The notes beneath the pieces are model-generated. The model saw nothing but the letters and a program-made list of their open reading frames with translations, was not told the origin of the DNA and made no database searches. From Geoalkalibacter subterraneus (GTDB taxonomy: Bacteria > Desulfobacterota > Desulfuromonadia > Desulfuromonadales > Geoalkalibacteraceae): a stretch of 64,000 nucleotides of DNA. The stretch spans positions 1,922,001 through 1,986,000 of the forward strand of contig NZ_CP010311.1 in NCBI RefSeq assembly GCF_000827125.1, written 5' to 3'. Positions 27,506 through 36,109 of the stretch are shown here, one piece after another. The translations under genes were made by a program, and so were the position numbers. Each line of letters starts with the position of its first letter. Within the stretch, counting starts at the first letter, position 1.

Positions 27506-29080
27506 TTAAGGCAGGGGGATGCAAACCCGGACACGGGTTCCCTGTCCGGGCTCGCTCTCGATCTGGAGAGATCCACCATGGCTTTCAACGATCCGGGCGC
27601 AGAGAGAGAGGCTCAGCCCCGCTGTTTTACCTGCCGGGGTTGAAAATGGTTTGCGGAAGTTTTCCAATTCTTCGGGGCCGATCCCGTACCCACTATCCTG
27701 AACAAAAATGCAGATCTGCTGATCCTGCTGATAGGTTGCCAGGGTCAGCAATCCGCCGTTGGGCATGGCATCTATAGCATTGTTAATCACTGCACGCACG
27801 CAGTAACTCAGCTGTTTAAAATCGATGCGGATCTGGGGCAGTGCCTGGCCAAGCTCCATTCGGGAGTTAATCCCCAAACGGTTGAGTTCGTCGCGCAGTT
27901 CACCGTGAACCGTTCGCACCAGGTGGTTGATATCCCATTCATCCAGGGTCGGGAAAAGGTCGTCGGAATAACTGAGCGCCTCGTTGAGGAATTCTTCCAG
28001 CTTGCGTGTTTCGCGGACGATGGATTCAATGAAATGCCTGCGATTATCCTGCTCCGGAATGTTTTTTCCAAGAGAGCGGGCGAACCCTCCGATGATCGTC
28101 AGGGGGTTGCGCACATTGTGGGAGAAGTGGGAGACCATTTTCCCCACAAGTGCCATTTTTTCCATCCTCAGGATCAGCTCCTGCTGTTCTGCGAGGAGAC
28201 GGTTTGCTTCTTTCGCCTTGTCAAGTTCTTCCTGAAGCTGCTCATGCAGGGCCGCGCGCTCAATGGCAAATGAAACCGGCAGGGCGAAGGTTTCCAGGGA
28301 AGCAAGGTCGTGCTGCGAGATGGGTCGCGTGTTGATGATGTTGTCTGCGAGCAGTAACCCAACACGGCGGCTGCGGCTTTTGAGGGGAACAAGAATGATT
28401 TCAGCCACCTCGAGGGCAGCGACCTGGTCGGCCGGCATGCCGGGTTCTTCCGGAAGGTTATGGATCAGGCGGGACTCTCCGCTGTTGAGCGTTTCGATAA
28501 ACGGATGATCGGAATCGTCCAAAGGCACGGACAGGCAGTCAAGCAGGTCGCGAAAAACCTCCTTTTCCGAGGCGATTTTCTGTTCAAAGAAACGTTGCGC
28601 CATTTCCTGAAGACTGAAGCGGTTTTCTTCAATCTCCTGCCAGATGCGCGATGCGTCCTCTCTTCGCCTTGGGCCGACGGCCACATAACCTTCGAGATTG
28701 CGACGCTCTTTGTCGACAAGCAGAAGAATCGCCCTGTTGAGGCCGAATCCCTGACCTGCAGTGATCGCTGTCAGAGCCAGCGAAATAATCTCATCAAGGT
28801 CGAGAGAAGATTGAATGGTGGAGCTGACTTCGTGAAGAAACTGGAATTCCCGATTGCGGGCTTCAAGGTCTGATTGCAGAAACTGATTCTGGATGCGCCG
28901 CCGCTTGAGTTCATCCACGGCGAGGTGAAATAGCTCAGGAATATCCCTGTGGCCCTGCGGTCCGAGTTCTTCCATGTCCCGCAGAAAATTCTGGCAATCG
29001 AAGCATTTCTCCCGGATGCGTCGCGTTCGATTGTTAAGTAGATCTTCGTCCCCAGGTTGCAGGCGATGGCACTGCGCCAT
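27506..29080 (-). CDS. GAF-domain sensor histidine kinase (orphan)
   Basis: Soluble kinase of about 524 residues. Order: N-terminal Cys-containing segment (MAQCHRLQ and EKCFDCQNF, possibly metal- or redox-sensing), a helical linker, a GAF domain (about 75-280), a coiled coil, a dimerisation/phosphoacceptor helix with SHFSHNVRNPLTIIGGFA, and an ATPase domain with N-box VINNAIDAM and G1 VQDSGYGIG. The G2 lid reads AGKTAGLSLSL, a variant of the usual GTGLGL. There are no membrane helices. An in-frame TTG at 29119 with GGAG upstream is an alternative start. No response regulator is adjacent; the downstream gene is the ATP-grasp-like protein. Confidence 0.85.
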   Translation of the reverse strand: MAQCHRLQPGDEDLLNNRTRRIREKCFDCQNFLRDMEELGPQGHRDIPELFHLAVDELKRRRIQNQFLQSDLEARNREFQFLHEVSSTIQSSLDLDEIISLALTAITAGQGFGLNRAILLLVDKERRNLEGYVAVGPRRREDASRIWQEIEENRFSLQEMAQRFFEQKIASEKEVFRDLLDCLSVPLDDSDHPFIETLNSGESRLIHNLPEEPGMPADQVAALEVAEIILVPLKSRSRRVGLLLADNIINTRPISQHDLASLETFALPVSFAIERAALHEQLQEELDKAKEANRLLAEQQELILRMEKMALVGKMVSHFSHNVRNPLTIIGGFARSLGKNIPEQDNRRHFIESIVRETRKLEEFLNEALSYSDDLFPTLDEWDINHLVRTVHGELRDELNRLGINSRMELGQALPQIRIDFKQLSYCVRAVINNAIDAMPNGGLLTLATYQQDQQICIFVQDSGYGIGPEELENFRKPFSTPAGKTAGLSLSLCARIVESHGGSLQIESEPGQGTRVRVCIPLP

Positions 29081-29228
29081 TGAGTCCAGATCAGAATTCC
29101 AGCAGCAATGTGGTGACAAAGACGTTTTTCTCCGTAAAAGGGGCGGCGATTCTTATCGCCGCGCAAAAGATCGTCGTGAACAGATCACTACTTCAAATGT
29201 TACTTTAAGGGTCTGAGTTGGGCAAGCA

Positions 29229-29255
29229 AAAAGCCGGCTGCAGAGGCCGGCTTTT
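29229..29255 (-). terminator. Rho-independent terminator after the 113-residue protein gene
   Basis: A 10-bp stem (29229-29238 with 29246-29255, core GCCGGC) with a 7-nt loop. On the minus strand it is followed by CTTTTTGC, a proper U-run, 36 bp after the stop of the gene at 29291. The A/T-flanked stem could also work on the plus strand. Confidence 0.8.
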
Positions 29256-29290
29256 GGGTGGTTGAATAGAGAAGTCAGGCAAACGCTGGG

Positions 29291-29632
29291 TCAGGCTTCC
29301 CCGAAGCCGAAAATTTTACGGGCGACCTGCATCAGTGAAGGCTTGTAGGTCTGCGGTTCCTTCTGAGCGAACAAGGCTTGGCGCTCTTCGGGAGTGATCT
29401 GGGCATCGATGTTGCCGCGATTGGACTCGCTGAGTTTCTGTGCCAATTCCGAAAACTGAACGGAATCACCTTCCCGTCGAACGGATGGAGAGGATTCAGC
29501 CGCTTTCGATGGGGACTCCGCCGCCGGGTCAGGAGTCTTGCCGACCTGGGCGCTGGTAGAACTCTGAGGAGCCTGATTCTGATGAGCCTGAAAGCCCTGG
29601 AGCCAGTTCATTAGATTGGAAGCGATATTCAT
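29291..29632 (-). CDS. Hypothetical small protein with Ser/Ala/Gln-rich middle
   Basis: A 113-residue protein not recognised as a known family. The N-terminus (MNIASNLMNWLQGFQ) is amphipathic; residues 15-50 are low-complexity (Gln, Ser, Pro, Ala); the C-terminal half has charged helical sequence (DSVQFSELAQKLSE, ITPEERQALFAQ) and ends in SLMQVARKIFGFGEA. The DSVQFSELAQKL segment recalls short motifs in flagellum-associated and secreted regulatory proteins, but this is only a resemblance. Its own terminator downstream (29229-29255) and isolated position support a genuine monocistronic gene. Confidence 0.6.
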   Translation of the reverse strand: MNIASNLMNWLQGFQAHQNQAPQSSTSAQVGKTPDPAAESPSKAAESSPSVRREGDSVQFSELAQKLSESNRGNIDAQITPEERQALFAQKEPQTYKPSLMQVARKIFGFGEA

Positions 29633-29907
29633 GCCGCGTACCCATGTGAAGTAGAATTTAATGATTAGATATTATTTACATCAAGAAGATACTTGATAGC
29701 AAGAGCTTTTTCAATAATAAAATGAACCTCATCATTAAATTTCTCGTATTTTTCTTGAGAATGGATTGCGTCATCCGAAAAAAGAGGGGATAAAGAGGTG
29801 TCCATTCTGAAAATATTGCGTAAAATGCCCATGAAGAAGATCCGGTGCGGGGCCGACCGGGTGCCCGTTCCGCCTCAAATCAGGCCTGCACATGCTCAGG
29901 AAAGGAT

Positions 29908-32571
29908 ATGATGAAAAAAAACAAAGCCCTCCGTCTTGAAGATTATCGCCCCGCTTCGTACCTGGTTGATTCCGTCGATCTTCGTTTCGAACTCGACCCT
30001 GCTGCAACGCTGGTGCGGGCAACCCTTGCAATGAGGCGCAATCCCGAAGCTGATGCGAAGGAAGATCAGCTCATCCTTAACGGAAAGCACCTGGATCTGC
30101 GCTCTATCCGCCTCGATGAACGGGAACTCGATACGGACCATTTCCAGGTTGATGATGAACACCTCGTTATTGAAGGCGTACCGCAGGCGTTCACGCTGGA
30201 AACAGAAGTGATCATTCATCCGGAAAAGAACACTGCGTTGGAGGGGCTGTATCTTTCCGGCGGCAATTTCTGTACTCAATGTGAGCCGGAAGGGTTTCGA
30301 CGCATTACTTATTTCCCTGATCGCCCGGATGTCATGGCGACTTACCGGGTGACCCTGGTGGCCCAGCGAGAGCAGTTTCCCGTCTTGCTTTCCAACGGCA
30401 ACCTGGTGGCTCATGGCGACCTTGACGCGGGGCGCCATTTTGCTGAATGGGAAGACCCCTTTCGCAAACCTTCCTATCTTTTCGCCCTGGTTGGCGGGAA
30501 GCTCTCCTGCCTGGAAGACAGCTATACCACAGCGTCGGGCCGTTCCATCACCCTTCAGGTCTATGCCGATGCACGCCATCTCGGTCAGTGCGCTCATGCC
30601 ATGAAGTCGCTTAAACAGGCGATGCGATGGGATGAGCAGCGTTTTGGCCTGGAGTGCGATCTGAATCAGTACATGATTGTGGCCGCCGATGATTTCAATA
30701 TGGGCGCCATGGAGAATAAAGGACTCAACATCTTCAATTCCAAATATGTTCTGGCAGCGTCGGAAACAGCCACTGATGCTGATTTCCAGAACATTACCAG
30801 TGTGATCGGCCATGAATACTTTCATAACTGGACCGGCAACCGCGTGACCTGCCGCGACTGGTTTCAACTCAGCCTGAAAGAGGGGCTGACCGTTTTTCGT
30901 GACCAGGAATTCAGCGCCGATATGACCGCGCGACCCATTCAGCGCATTTCGGATGCCCGCATTATCCGTGGTCCGCAGTTCGCGGAGGATGCAGGGCCCA
31001 TGGCGCATCCGGTGCGCCCCCGTTCTTACGTGGAGATCAATAACTTTTATACCCTGACGGTGTACAACAAGGGCGCCGAAGTGAGCCGCATGATCCATAC
31101 CCTGTTGGGGGAAAAAGCTTTTCGCGGCGGGATGGACCTTTATTTCCAGCGCCACGACGGACAGGCCGTGACCACGGAGGATTTCGTGCGCGCCATGGAG
31201 GATGCAAGCGGCATCGATCTGTCCCAGTTCCGCTTGTGGTATGAACAGGCAGGAACTCCCGAGGTCCAAGTGGAGCGTCACTACGATGCGGAGCAGAAAC
31301 GTTATTGTCTCACCTTCACTCAAAGTTGTCCGCCGACGCCCGGACAACCTCGCAAAGAGCCGTTTCATATCCCCATTGCCGTCGGCCTGCTCGACCGTAA
31401 GGGACGCTCCATGCATCTGCAGCTTGAGGGTGAATCCAGGGCGAAGGAGACACGGGACAGGGTCTTGAGTCTGACCCGGACGCGCCAGACCTTTGAATTC
31501 GTGGATGTGAAGCAGGAGCCGGTCCCGTCGCTTCTGCGTGGTTTCTCGGCTCCCGTCAAGATGAAGTGTGATTATGCAGATGAAGAACTCGCTTTTCTGG
31601 CCGGGCATGATGAAGATGAATTCAATCGCTGGGATGCAGGTCAGCAGCTCGCCGTCCGCATTCTGCTGCGCCTGGTTGACGATCTGCGCGAGGGACGGCC
31701 GCTGCACGCAGATAATCGCCTGAGCGATGCCTTGCGGGACACCCTGGAGAACCCTCACCTTGACCGGGCCTTCAAAGCCCAATGCCTGATCCTGCCGGAT
31801 GAAAACTACCTTGCGGACCAGATGGACGTTGCGGACCCCTCCGCCATTCATCACGCGCGTCAGTGGCTGAGAGAGCATCTGGCAGCCGATCTGCGCAAAA
31901 CGTTTCTTAATACCTGGCAGGACAACCTCGAAGCCGATCCGAAACAGGTCGACGCGGCTACAGTCGGTCGGCGTTCTTTGAAAAATGCCTGTTTGAGCTA
32001 TCTTTCACTGCTTGACGAAGAAATTTTTATCGAGCTGTGTGCCAACCAGGCGCAGCTGGCTCACAATATGACCGATGTTCTTGCTGCACTCGGCATCCTC
32101 ACGCATCGGGACAGCCCCCAGCGCGAAGAGCAGATTGCCGCCTTTTATCGTCAATGGAAGAGTGAGCCGCTGGTCATCGACAAGTGGTTGAGCCTGCAGG
32201 CGCAGTCTTCGCTGCCGCAGACCCCGGAGATCGTCGAAAGTCTACTGCAGCATGAAGCCTTCAACATCAAGAACCCGAATCGCGTGCGTGCCTTGATCGG
32301 TGCCTTCTGTCAGGGAAACCCCTATCACTTTCATGCCGAGGATGGACGCGGATATGCGTTTCTGGCCGATCGGATCCTGGAGATCGATTCATTCAACCCG
32401 CAGGTGGCCGCAAGGCTGACGACACCGCTGGGACGCTGGCGGCGCTATGATCCCAAAAGACAGCAGATGATGAAGGCGCAGCTCGAGCGGATTGCCGCCC
32501 GGGAAGATCTTTCCCGCGATGTCGGCGAGATTGTCGAAAAAAGCCTGGCGTCCTCGGAGAGCGATTCATGA
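29908..32571 (+). CDS. pepN: Aminopeptidase N
   Basis: Cytoplasmic M1 aminopeptidase of 887 residues, the expected length for bacterial PepN. The catalytic centre is intact: GAMENKGLNIFNSKYVLA (substrate N-terminus recognition), VIGHEYFHNWTGNRVTCRDW (HExxH) and LKEGLTVFRDQEFS (third Zn ligand). The C-terminal Puf60-like helical domain (SALPQTPEIVESLLQHEAFN type) is complete. ATG 29908 (with a second ATG at 29911) follows GGAAAGG and begins MMKKNKALRLEDYRPASY; the frame is open to 29845 but without family similarity. The stop overlaps the epimerase remnant by 4 bp. It removes N-terminal residues from peptides produced by ATP-dependent proteases. Confidence 0.95.
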   Translation: MMKKNKALRLEDYRPASYLVDSVDLRFELDPAATLVRATLAMRRNPEADAKEDQLILNGKHLDLRSIRLDERELDTDHFQVDDEHLVIEGVPQAFTLETEVIIHPEKNTALEGLYLSGGNFCTQCEPEGFRRITYFPDRPDVMATYRVTLVAQREQFPVLLSNGNLVAHGDLDAGRHFAEWEDPFRKPSYLFALVGGKLSCLEDSYTTASGRSITLQVYADARHLGQCAHAMKSLKQAMRWDEQRFGLECDLNQYMIVAADDFNMGAMENKGLNIFNSKYVLAASETATDADFQNITSVIGHEYFHNWTGNRVTCRDWFQLSLKEGLTVFRDQEFSADMTARPIQRISDARIIRGPQFAEDAGPMAHPVRPRSYVEINNFYTLTVYNKGAEVSRMIHTLLGEKAFRGGMDLYFQRHDGQAVTTEDFVRAMEDASGIDLSQFRLWYEQAGTPEVQVERHYDAEQKRYCLTFTQSCPPTPGQPRKEPFHIPIAVGLLDRKGRSMHLQLEGESRAKETRDRVLSLTRTRQTFEFVDVKQEPVPSLLRGFSAPVKMKCDYADEELAFLAGHDEDEFNRWDAGQQLAVRILLRLVDDLREGRPLHADNRLSDALRDTLENPHLDRAFKAQCLILPDENYLADQMDVADPSAIHHARQWLREHLAADLRKTFLNTWQDNLEADPKQVDAATVGRRSLKNACLSYLSLLDEEIFIELCANQAQLAHNMTDVLAALGILTHRDSPQREEQIAAFYRQWKSEPLVIDKWLSLQAQSSLPQTPEIVESLLQHEAFNIKNPNRVRALIGAFCQGNPYHFHAEDGRGYAFLADRILEIDSFNPQVAARLTTPLGRWRRYDPKRQQMMKAQLERIAAREDLSRDVGEIVEKSLASSESDS

Positions 32572-33033
32572 ACGGCGTTTTTATTGTCGGCTGTGGAGGG
32601 CTTGGGAGAAAAGTCGCCGCACTCTGGCGGGAAAAAGGGGAGAGAGTAGCCGCCCTGGTGCGCAGCCCCACCCATGCGGAGAAACTGAAAGCGCTGGGTA
32701 TGGAGGTGGTCGAAGGCGATCTTGATTGGCCGGAGTCCCTGAAAGACCTGTCCTTGAACGAGAAGCTGGTGTACTACTTTGCGCCGCCTCCCTCTACAGG
32801 GATAGAAGATTCGCGCATGAAGTCGTTCTGCAATACAGTGTTGGCTCATCAGAAACCGGAGCGGTTGGTTTACGTCAGCACCAGCGGGGTTTACGGCAAC
32901 CGGAACGGAGCTTGGGTCGATGAGAGTGCATCGCTGGCGCCTGCCACCGACCGGGCCCACAGACGTGTTTCCGTCGAGCAGACTCCCGGATCTTCTTTCC
33001 GGTCTCAATGCCTGCCGAGAGCAAGGTGAATAA
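32568..33033 (+). pseudogene. NAD(P)-dependent epimerase/YeeZ-like gene with internal deletion
   Basis: The first 130 or so codons encode the start of a Rossmann-fold NAD(P)-binding protein: MNGVFIVGCGGLGRKVAALW (GxGxxG), VEGDLDWPES, LVYVSTSGVYGNRNGAWVDE and ATDRAHRR. Intact members are about 280-290 residues. After VSVEQ the sequence enters a short tail that, shifted by one frame, reads LPDLLSGLNACREQGE and stops at 33031-33033; that peptide resembles the family's extreme C-terminus. The middle 140 or so codons are therefore missing, with a frame shift at the join near 32975-32985. The continuous frame ends at 33029 (153 residues). The start overlaps pepN (ATGA), so it was once translationally coupled. 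Confidence 0.6.
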
Positions 33034-33057
33034 TATTGATTCCTTCCTGAGAAGCCC

Positions 33058-33279
33058 ATGTTCGTGACCTATTTTCGCGTTGACCTGTCGGCGGAAGACT
33101 ATCTGCGTTACTACAAGGGAACTGCTCGATTCATTCAGGTGCGAGCCGAAGACGGCCGCAGGGTGCGTCTGCCGGCGGGCAATCTGCGTTCCTTCGTCAC
33201 CGCCACCGGCATTCATGGGCGCTTCCGATTGTGCTTCGATGCATCTCATAAAATCATCAGCATCGACAAGGTGGGATAA
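33058..33279 (+). CDS. DUF2835-family small protein
   Basis: A complete 73-residue protein (MFVTYFRVDLSAEDYLRYYK and ending ASHKIISIDKVG) matching the DUF2835 pattern of a small beta-rich protein with RVRLPAGNLRSFVT in the middle. Family function is unknown. It lies 25 bp downstream of the damaged epimerase gene and probably belonged to the pepN unit. The Shine-Dalgarno is weak (GAGAAG). Confidence 0.7.
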   Translation: MFVTYFRVDLSAEDYLRYYKGTARFIQVRAEDGRRVRLPAGNLRSFVTATGIHGRFRLCFDASHKIISIDKVG

Positions 33280-33657
33280 CCCGCAGTTTTTCCATATAGG
33301 ATAAATTAAACAAAAAGTGTTTTGCAGAAATGCGAAATCTTTTCGCCGAATTGCATAAAAATAGAATAATGCCTGCCTGGCAATAGCTTAGATCGAATAT
33401 TATAAAGTTGTTTCTAGATATAAAATTGAAAGCCTGAATATTTTTGCAATACAGCAAAGAACGAATCCCACCCTTCAAGATCAAAGTAGAACGCCCCAGG
33501 TGTCCGAAAACAAAGGCTATATACGATTTTAAAACTGTATTTTAAAATTTGGTACAGCTATTGCTCTTTCCTGAAGAAACGATTTTCAGAGCCACACGGC
33601 AATGGGCAACCCTTGCAGACGGCTGGCATCTATAGACGCAACGGGCGGGAGGAGCGC
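33280..33657. other. AT-rich intergenic stretch without a gene
   Basis: About 380 bp clearly richer in A+T than the flanks. It includes a directly repeated ATTTTAAAA near 33523-33550 and runs that could supply promoter elements for the downstream hydrolase. I find no convincing coding frame, RNA gene or operator. It may be promoter DNA or an old insertion. Confidence 0.5.
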
Positions 33658-34506
33658 ATGAAAGCAAATATCAACGGGACACAGATCGGGTACGACGACT
33701 TTGGAAAAGGACCGGCGGTGCTGTTTGTCCACGGTTACCCCTTGAACCGGAAGATGTGGCGCAAGCAGGTGGAGCCACTGGTGGCTGACGGTTTCCGCGT
33801 CATTCTGACCGACCTGCGTGGTTTCGGTGAAAGTGACATGGGGGCCGAAAGTTCGGAGGGACTGTCCACGTACAGCGACGACCTTGTGGGACTGCTTAAT
33901 TACCTGGGAATCGGTCGAGCAGTGGTGTGCGGCATCTCCATGGGAGGATATGTCCTTTTCGATCTTCTTGAACGCTATCCTCAGCGCGTGGTCGGGGCCT
34001 GCTTTGTCGTGACGCGGCCGGTGGGCGACGATGTTCAGGAAAAAGTCAAGCGCGCTGAACTGCGAGCCGCTCTTGAAGCGGGCGAGACCGACAAGGTGCG
34101 CGAGGCCTTCCTGCGGGTGATGATGACACCGGGGAAGAGAAAATCACGTTCAGCGGATATGCGCGAAGTCTGCGAGTGGGTTCGCGGAGCCGACCCTCGC
34201 AGCCTGGCGGCCGGGCTGGAGGCAATCGGCCGGCGTAAAGACTACACGCCGATTCTGAAGAACCTCTCTCTGCCGACCCTGGTAGTCGGGGCCGACCAGG
34301 ATCAGGCGATGCACCCGCGCCACTCGGACCTTTTGGCCAGCCGTCTTCCCAATTGCTTTCGGTCAGTCAGCCTCAAAGGCGGGCACTTGGTCAACCTGGA
34401 AAAATTCCAGGCCTTCAACAAACATCTGCTGGAATTTTTACGCGGCATCGGTCCGGAACCGGAGACCGATGACGAGGACGAGGAATTTATCGACCAACCT
34501 GTTTGA
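33658..34506 (+). CDS. Alpha/beta hydrolase (possible BioH analogue)
   Basis: A 282-residue soluble alpha/beta-hydrolase. Landmarks are the oxyanion/HG loop FVHGYPLNRKMW, nucleophile elbow GISMGGYV (catalytic Ser), acid region LPTLVVGADQDQAMHP (Asp) and catalytic His in KGGHLVNLE. ATG 33658 follows GGGAGGAGC; the frame is open to 33613 without similarity. It resembles the broad esterase/3-oxoadipate enol-lactonase group, from which pimeloyl-ACP methyl esterases (BioH and analogues) were also recruited. It lies tail-to-tail with bioA, 82 bp away. No BirA box is seen upstream, so the biotin link is only positional. The acidic C-terminal tail (ETDDEDEEFIDQ) is unusual. Confidence 0.8.
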   Translation: MKANINGTQIGYDDFGKGPAVLFVHGYPLNRKMWRKQVEPLVADGFRVILTDLRGFGESDMGAESSEGLSTYSDDLVGLLNYLGIGRAVVCGISMGGYVLFDLLERYPQRVVGACFVVTRPVGDDVQEKVKRAELRAALEAGETDKVREAFLRVMMTPGKRKSRSADMREVCEWVRGADPRSLAAGLEAIGRRKDYTPILKNLSLPTLVVGADQDQAMHPRHSDLLASRLPNCFRSVSLKGGHLVNLEKFQAFNKHLLEFLRGIGPEPETDDEDEEFIDQPV

Positions 34507-34512
34507 GAAACC

Positions 34513-34546
34513 GTGAGGAGTGAGGCGAAAAATACTCACTCCTCAC
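34513..34546 (+). terminator. Rho-independent terminator of the alpha/beta hydrolase gene
   Basis: Perfect 12-bp stem (GTGAGGAGTGAG at 34513-34524 with CTCACTCCTCAC at 34535-34546), 10-nt loop, followed directly by TTTT. It starts 7 bp after the stop codon. Confidence 0.85.
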
Positions 34547-34561
34547 TTTTCATCCCTCGCG

Positions 34562-34585
34562 GGCCGAAGGCTGACAGCCATCGGC
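34562..34585 (-). terminator. Hairpin after bioA, possible terminator
   Basis: Imperfect stem GGCCGA-AGGCT with AGCC-A-TCGGCC lies 4 bp beyond the bioA stop on the minus strand. No clear U-run follows, so it may protect the 3' end instead of terminating. It shares the convergent gap with the plus-strand terminator. Confidence 0.4.
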
Positions 34586-34588
34586 CAA

Positions 34589-35932
34589 TCACGTCACGTC
34601 ATTGAGACATTCCCAGGCCACTTCCACCACATTCTCCAGCACATCCAATTCAATATTAAGCGGCGGCATGAAGTAAATGACATTCCCCAGGGGGCGCAGA
34701 AGCGCACCTTTGGCCAGCGCCTTGCGGAAGAACTGGTATCCGCGGCGTTCCTGCCAGGGGTAGGGGGTATTGTCTTTCTTGTCGGCGACCATCTCAATGG
34801 CCGTCACAAAGCCGCAGCGACGCATCTCTCCCACATGGGGATGGGCCTCGAAGCGCTGTCGCGCGTGATCGAGCAGAGCCATGCGCGGCTTGAGGTTTTC
34901 CAGAATATTCTCCTGTTCAAAAATATTCATGACTTCCACGGCTACGGCGCACGCCAGCGGGTTGCCGGTATAACTGTGGGAATGCAGGAACGCCTTGAAG
35001 GATGAATAATCATCGTAGAAGGCTTCGTAGATTTCATCCTGCGTCATCGCCACCGACAGGGGGAGGTAACCGCCGGTAATCCCTTTGGACAGGCAGAGGA
35101 TGTCAGGGCTTGTGCCGGAATGTTCGTTGGCGAACAGCTTGCCGGTCCGGCCGAAACCGACGGCGATCTCGTCGGCAATGTAGTGAACTTGATAGCGGTC
35201 GCACAGGGTCCGCAGTTTTTCAAGATAAACCGGCGGATACATGCGCATGCCTGCCGCACATTGAATCAGGGGCTCGATGATGACCCCGGCAATCTCTTCG
35301 TGGTGTTCGGCCACCGTCTGTTCCATCGGTGCAAAGCACTCGGCCTGGCAGCGGTCGCGATGCAGGCCGTAGGGGCAGCGAAAGCAGTCGGGGCCGGCTA
35401 CCTGGAATCCCTGCATCAGGATCGGCTGGTAGATCTGTCGGTAGAGATCGCAGCCGCTGACCGCCAGCGCTCCCAGGGTTTCGCCGTGATAAGCGTCGGA
35501 GATTGAAACAAAGCGGGTTTTGCCCGGCTTGCCTGACTGCTGCCAATACTGGAAGCTCATCTTCAGGGCAACTTCCACCGCTGCGGAGCCGTTGTCGGCA
35601 AAAAAGACGCGCGTCAACCCCTCGGGGGCTTTTTCCACCAGCCGCCGTGAAATCTCGACTGCCGGTTCATGGGTGAAACCGGCAAAGATATGATGGGCGA
35701 TCTTCTCCGACTGCTCGCGCAGAGCGCGGTTGAGCCGCGGATTGTTGTGTCCGAATAGGTTGACCCACCAGGAAGAAACCGCATCGACGATGCGTTCGCC
35801 CTCCGGAGTGATCAAATACGACCCTTCGCCACGCGCGATGGGGATCGGCGGGAAGTCTTCATGGTCTTTTTCCTGGGTGCAGGGGTGCCAGACATGACGG
35901 CGATCGAGTTGAATGAGCTGTGATGTATCCAT
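34589..35932 (-). CDS. bioA: Adenosylmethionine-8-amino-7-oxononanoate aminotransferase
   Basis: A PLP enzyme of 447 residues converting KAPA to DAPA with S-adenosylmethionine as amino donor. Typical features are WHPCTQEKDHEDFPPIPIAR near the start, SSWWVNLFGHNNPRLN, FFADNGSAAVEVALKMSFQY, ADEIAVGFGRTG, and CLSKGITGGYLPLSV with the PLP-binding Lys. FRCPYGLHRDRCQAECFAPM is a Cys-containing insertion seen in several bacterial BioA. ATG 35932 gives the standard N-terminus (MDTSQLIQLDRRHVWHPCTQ); the longer frame to 36022 merely translates part of a repeat element. It is the last gene of the bioBDA operon. Confidence 0.95.
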   Translation of the reverse strand: MDTSQLIQLDRRHVWHPCTQEKDHEDFPPIPIARGEGSYLITPEGERIVDAVSSWWVNLFGHNNPRLNRALREQSEKIAHHIFAGFTHEPAVEISRRLVEKAPEGLTRVFFADNGSAAVEVALKMSFQYWQQSGKPGKTRFVSISDAYHGETLGALAVSGCDLYRQIYQPILMQGFQVAGPDCFRCPYGLHRDRCQAECFAPMEQTVAEHHEEIAGVIIEPLIQCAAGMRMYPPVYLEKLRTLCDRYQVHYIADEIAVGFGRTGKLFANEHSGTSPDILCLSKGITGGYLPLSVAMTQDEIYEAFYDDYSSFKAFLHSHSYTGNPLACAVAVEVMNIFEQENILENLKPRMALLDHARQRFEAHPHVGEMRRCGFVTAIEMVADKKDNTPYPWQERRGYQFFRKALAKGALLRPLGNVIYFMPPLNIELDVLENVVEVAWECLNDVT

Positions 35933-35973
35933 GGAACAGAACCTCTTTGAAAAACTTTTATCGGCACCTCGTG

Positions 35974-36074
35974 GGTTTGCAGTTCCCATGACAAGGGTGT
36001 TTGGCGCCAGGGATGGCGCCAATCAAACGGCCAGGGATGGCGAAAAGTGGCCCTTGTCATGGGAACTGCAAACC
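35974..36074. repeat. Long palindromic repeat element, copy C
   Basis: A perfect 24-bp inverted repeat (35974-35997 with 36051-36074) encloses 53 nt containing GGCGCCAGGGATGGCGCC and GGCCAGGGATGGCGAAAAG. It is closely similar to copy B (14769-14873) in the inner part of the arms and the interior, and to copy A inverted. It lies between bioD and bioA, inside the operon. Confidence 0.88.
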
Positions 36075-36109
36075 AACGACAAACAGTTATTATCAGTTGA
36101 GTTTGGCGA

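Noticed and set aside
35933-36022. Longer bioA start
   Set aside because: The extra 30 codons enter the palindromic element and have no BioA similarity.
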